NCBI RefSeq assembly: GCF_000429365.1
Contig: NZ_AUBS01000006.1
Coordinates: forward strand, 1-64,000
DNA from: Pseudodonghicola xiamenensis DSM 18339
GTDB taxonomy: Bacteria; Pseudomonadota; Alphaproteobacteria; Rhodobacterales; Rhodobacteraceae
DNA length: 64,000 nt
Reading direction: 5' to 3'
Below are positions 63,652-64,000 of this stretch, in pieces. Position 1 is the first letter of the stretch; every line of letters begins with the position of its first letter. A model generated the notes under the pieces. The model saw only the letters and a list, made by a program, of their open reading frames with translations, was not told where the DNA came from and searched no databases. The position numbers were made by a program, and so were the translations under genes.

Positions 63652-64000
63652 TCACTCGGGCTCTGGTGCAGGACCCGAGATGAATGCGGGAGGTACTAAT
63701 CCCTTGTCGAGAAACTGTTCATCGATGTGACATGCAAGTTTATGAACGGCGTCCTTCGCATGCGTAACGAAAGTGAAGTTGATCGATAATTTGTCATCAT
63801 TGAGCTCGATATCAGGATAAGCGGTCTTGTATTCTACATCCGCTATGCCATCCGCGTGGACGAGAATATGCCGCGCATCGAGATACGGCATAGCGGTGTC
63901 CAAAATCGCATCGTCTAATTCGAGACCAACACGGTCTGAAATCTTCTTGATTAGCTTTCGTGTGCTTTTTTCGTTCTCCAAGGCCCTAAAAATCTTCGAC
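63652..64000 (-). CDS. HEPN-like protein, 5' end outside window
   Basis: About 115 codons, open to the right edge; a TTG at 63981 is a possible internal start. Visible sequence: basic start EKSTRKLIKKISDRVGLEL, then DDAILDTAMPYLDARHILVHADGIADVEY and an amphipathic end AVHKLACHIDEQFLDKGLV. RHILVH fits the R-x4-H motif of HEPN domains, which are RNases in many toxin and defence systems. A hand count of 63721-63840 gives 50 of 120 GC (42%), far below the rest, and codon use is AT-richer, suggesting transfer. Confidence is moderate because the N-terminus is missing. Confidence 0.6.
   Translation of the reverse strand, partial: SKIFRALENEKSTRKLIKKISDRVGLELDDAILDTAMPYLDARHILVHADGIADVEYKTAYPDIELNDDKLSINFTFVTHAKDAVHKLACHIDEQFLDKGLVPPAFISGPAPEPE

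Noticed and set aside
63479..63730. Short plus-strand frame with CIRCGC cysteine knuckle
   Set aside because: It starts inside the previous gene's stop and terminator, has no ribosome-binding site before any internal ATG, and overlaps the HEPN-like gene.

Overview
The window is a GC-rich chromosomal segment, roughly 65% GC by eye, from an alphaproteobacterium, most likely a member of the Rhodobacterales. The pointers are the gpmI-envC-ctpA order, a membrane ferritin MbfA preceded by an Irr-type iron control element, an IalB-family protein, a DUF3775 protein, a mismatch-repair MutL that carries its own endonuclease motif, and a Liv-type importer operon bracketed by two CoA ligases. I cannot fix the genus. 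Coding density is high and no stretch above about 300 bases lacks a gene. I see no insertion sequence, prophage or CRISPR array.

Layout. 1-7.3 kb: glutathione-dependent formaldehyde dehydrogenase (cut by the left edge), GNAT, NYN-LOTUS protein, a TetR regulator divergent from mbfA, an AEC transporter, S-formylglutathione hydrolase, a DUF188 protein and a HAD hydrolase. 7.3-13.2 kb: ornithine cyclodeaminase family, MFS, ZapE, FolC and AccD. 13.3-19.5 kb: the least ordinary core region. It holds a CPBP-type membrane protease overlapping a 1037-residue ABC-exporter-like protein with degenerate ATPase motifs, a large insertion and a C-terminal cyclic-nucleotide domain, then a lipoprotein and two unrecognised proteins. 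19.5-25.5 kb: cell-envelope and glycolysis operon (alpha/beta hydrolase, CtpA, EnvC-like, GpmI), then a LOG-family protein. 25.5-36.8 kb: a small protein, RlmN, IalB, asparaginase, ClpB with a candidate heat-shock promoter, PyrF, NUDIX, Pol IV, a PNPOx-like protein and an N-formylglutamate amidohydrolase. 36.9-40.3 kb: tRNA-Val(GAC), a C-minus L36, and a ferric-iron binding protein convergent with its likely permease. 40.5-49.4 kb: one long minus-strand operon (acyl-CoA synthetase, LivG, LivH, small membrane protein, LivM, binding protein, LivF, PaaK-like ligase). It is divergent from a hybrid histidine kinase/OmpR regulator pair at 49.6-52.2 kb. 52.4-63.5 kb: histidine phosphatase, DUF3775, adenylate cyclase, RmuC, MutL, GlpK, PanC, PanB and a peptide-type binding protein. 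63.65 kb to the right edge: an AT-rich fragment with a HEPN-like motif, probably the start of an accessory island.

How genes work together. AdhC and FghA are the two enzyme steps of glutathione-linked formaldehyde oxidation. PanB and PanC overlap and make pantoate then pantothenate. EnvC-like and CtpA point to septal peptidoglycan control. The 40-49 kb operon appears to couple import of an organic acid or amino-acid-like substrate to CoA activation, possibly under the divergent two-component system.

Two families of short intergenic palindromic repeats are each present twice. The items I consider most worth following are the pseudo-ABC/cNMP/CPBP locus, the HEPN-like edge gene, and the CoA-ligase-flanked importer with its candidate phased operator.
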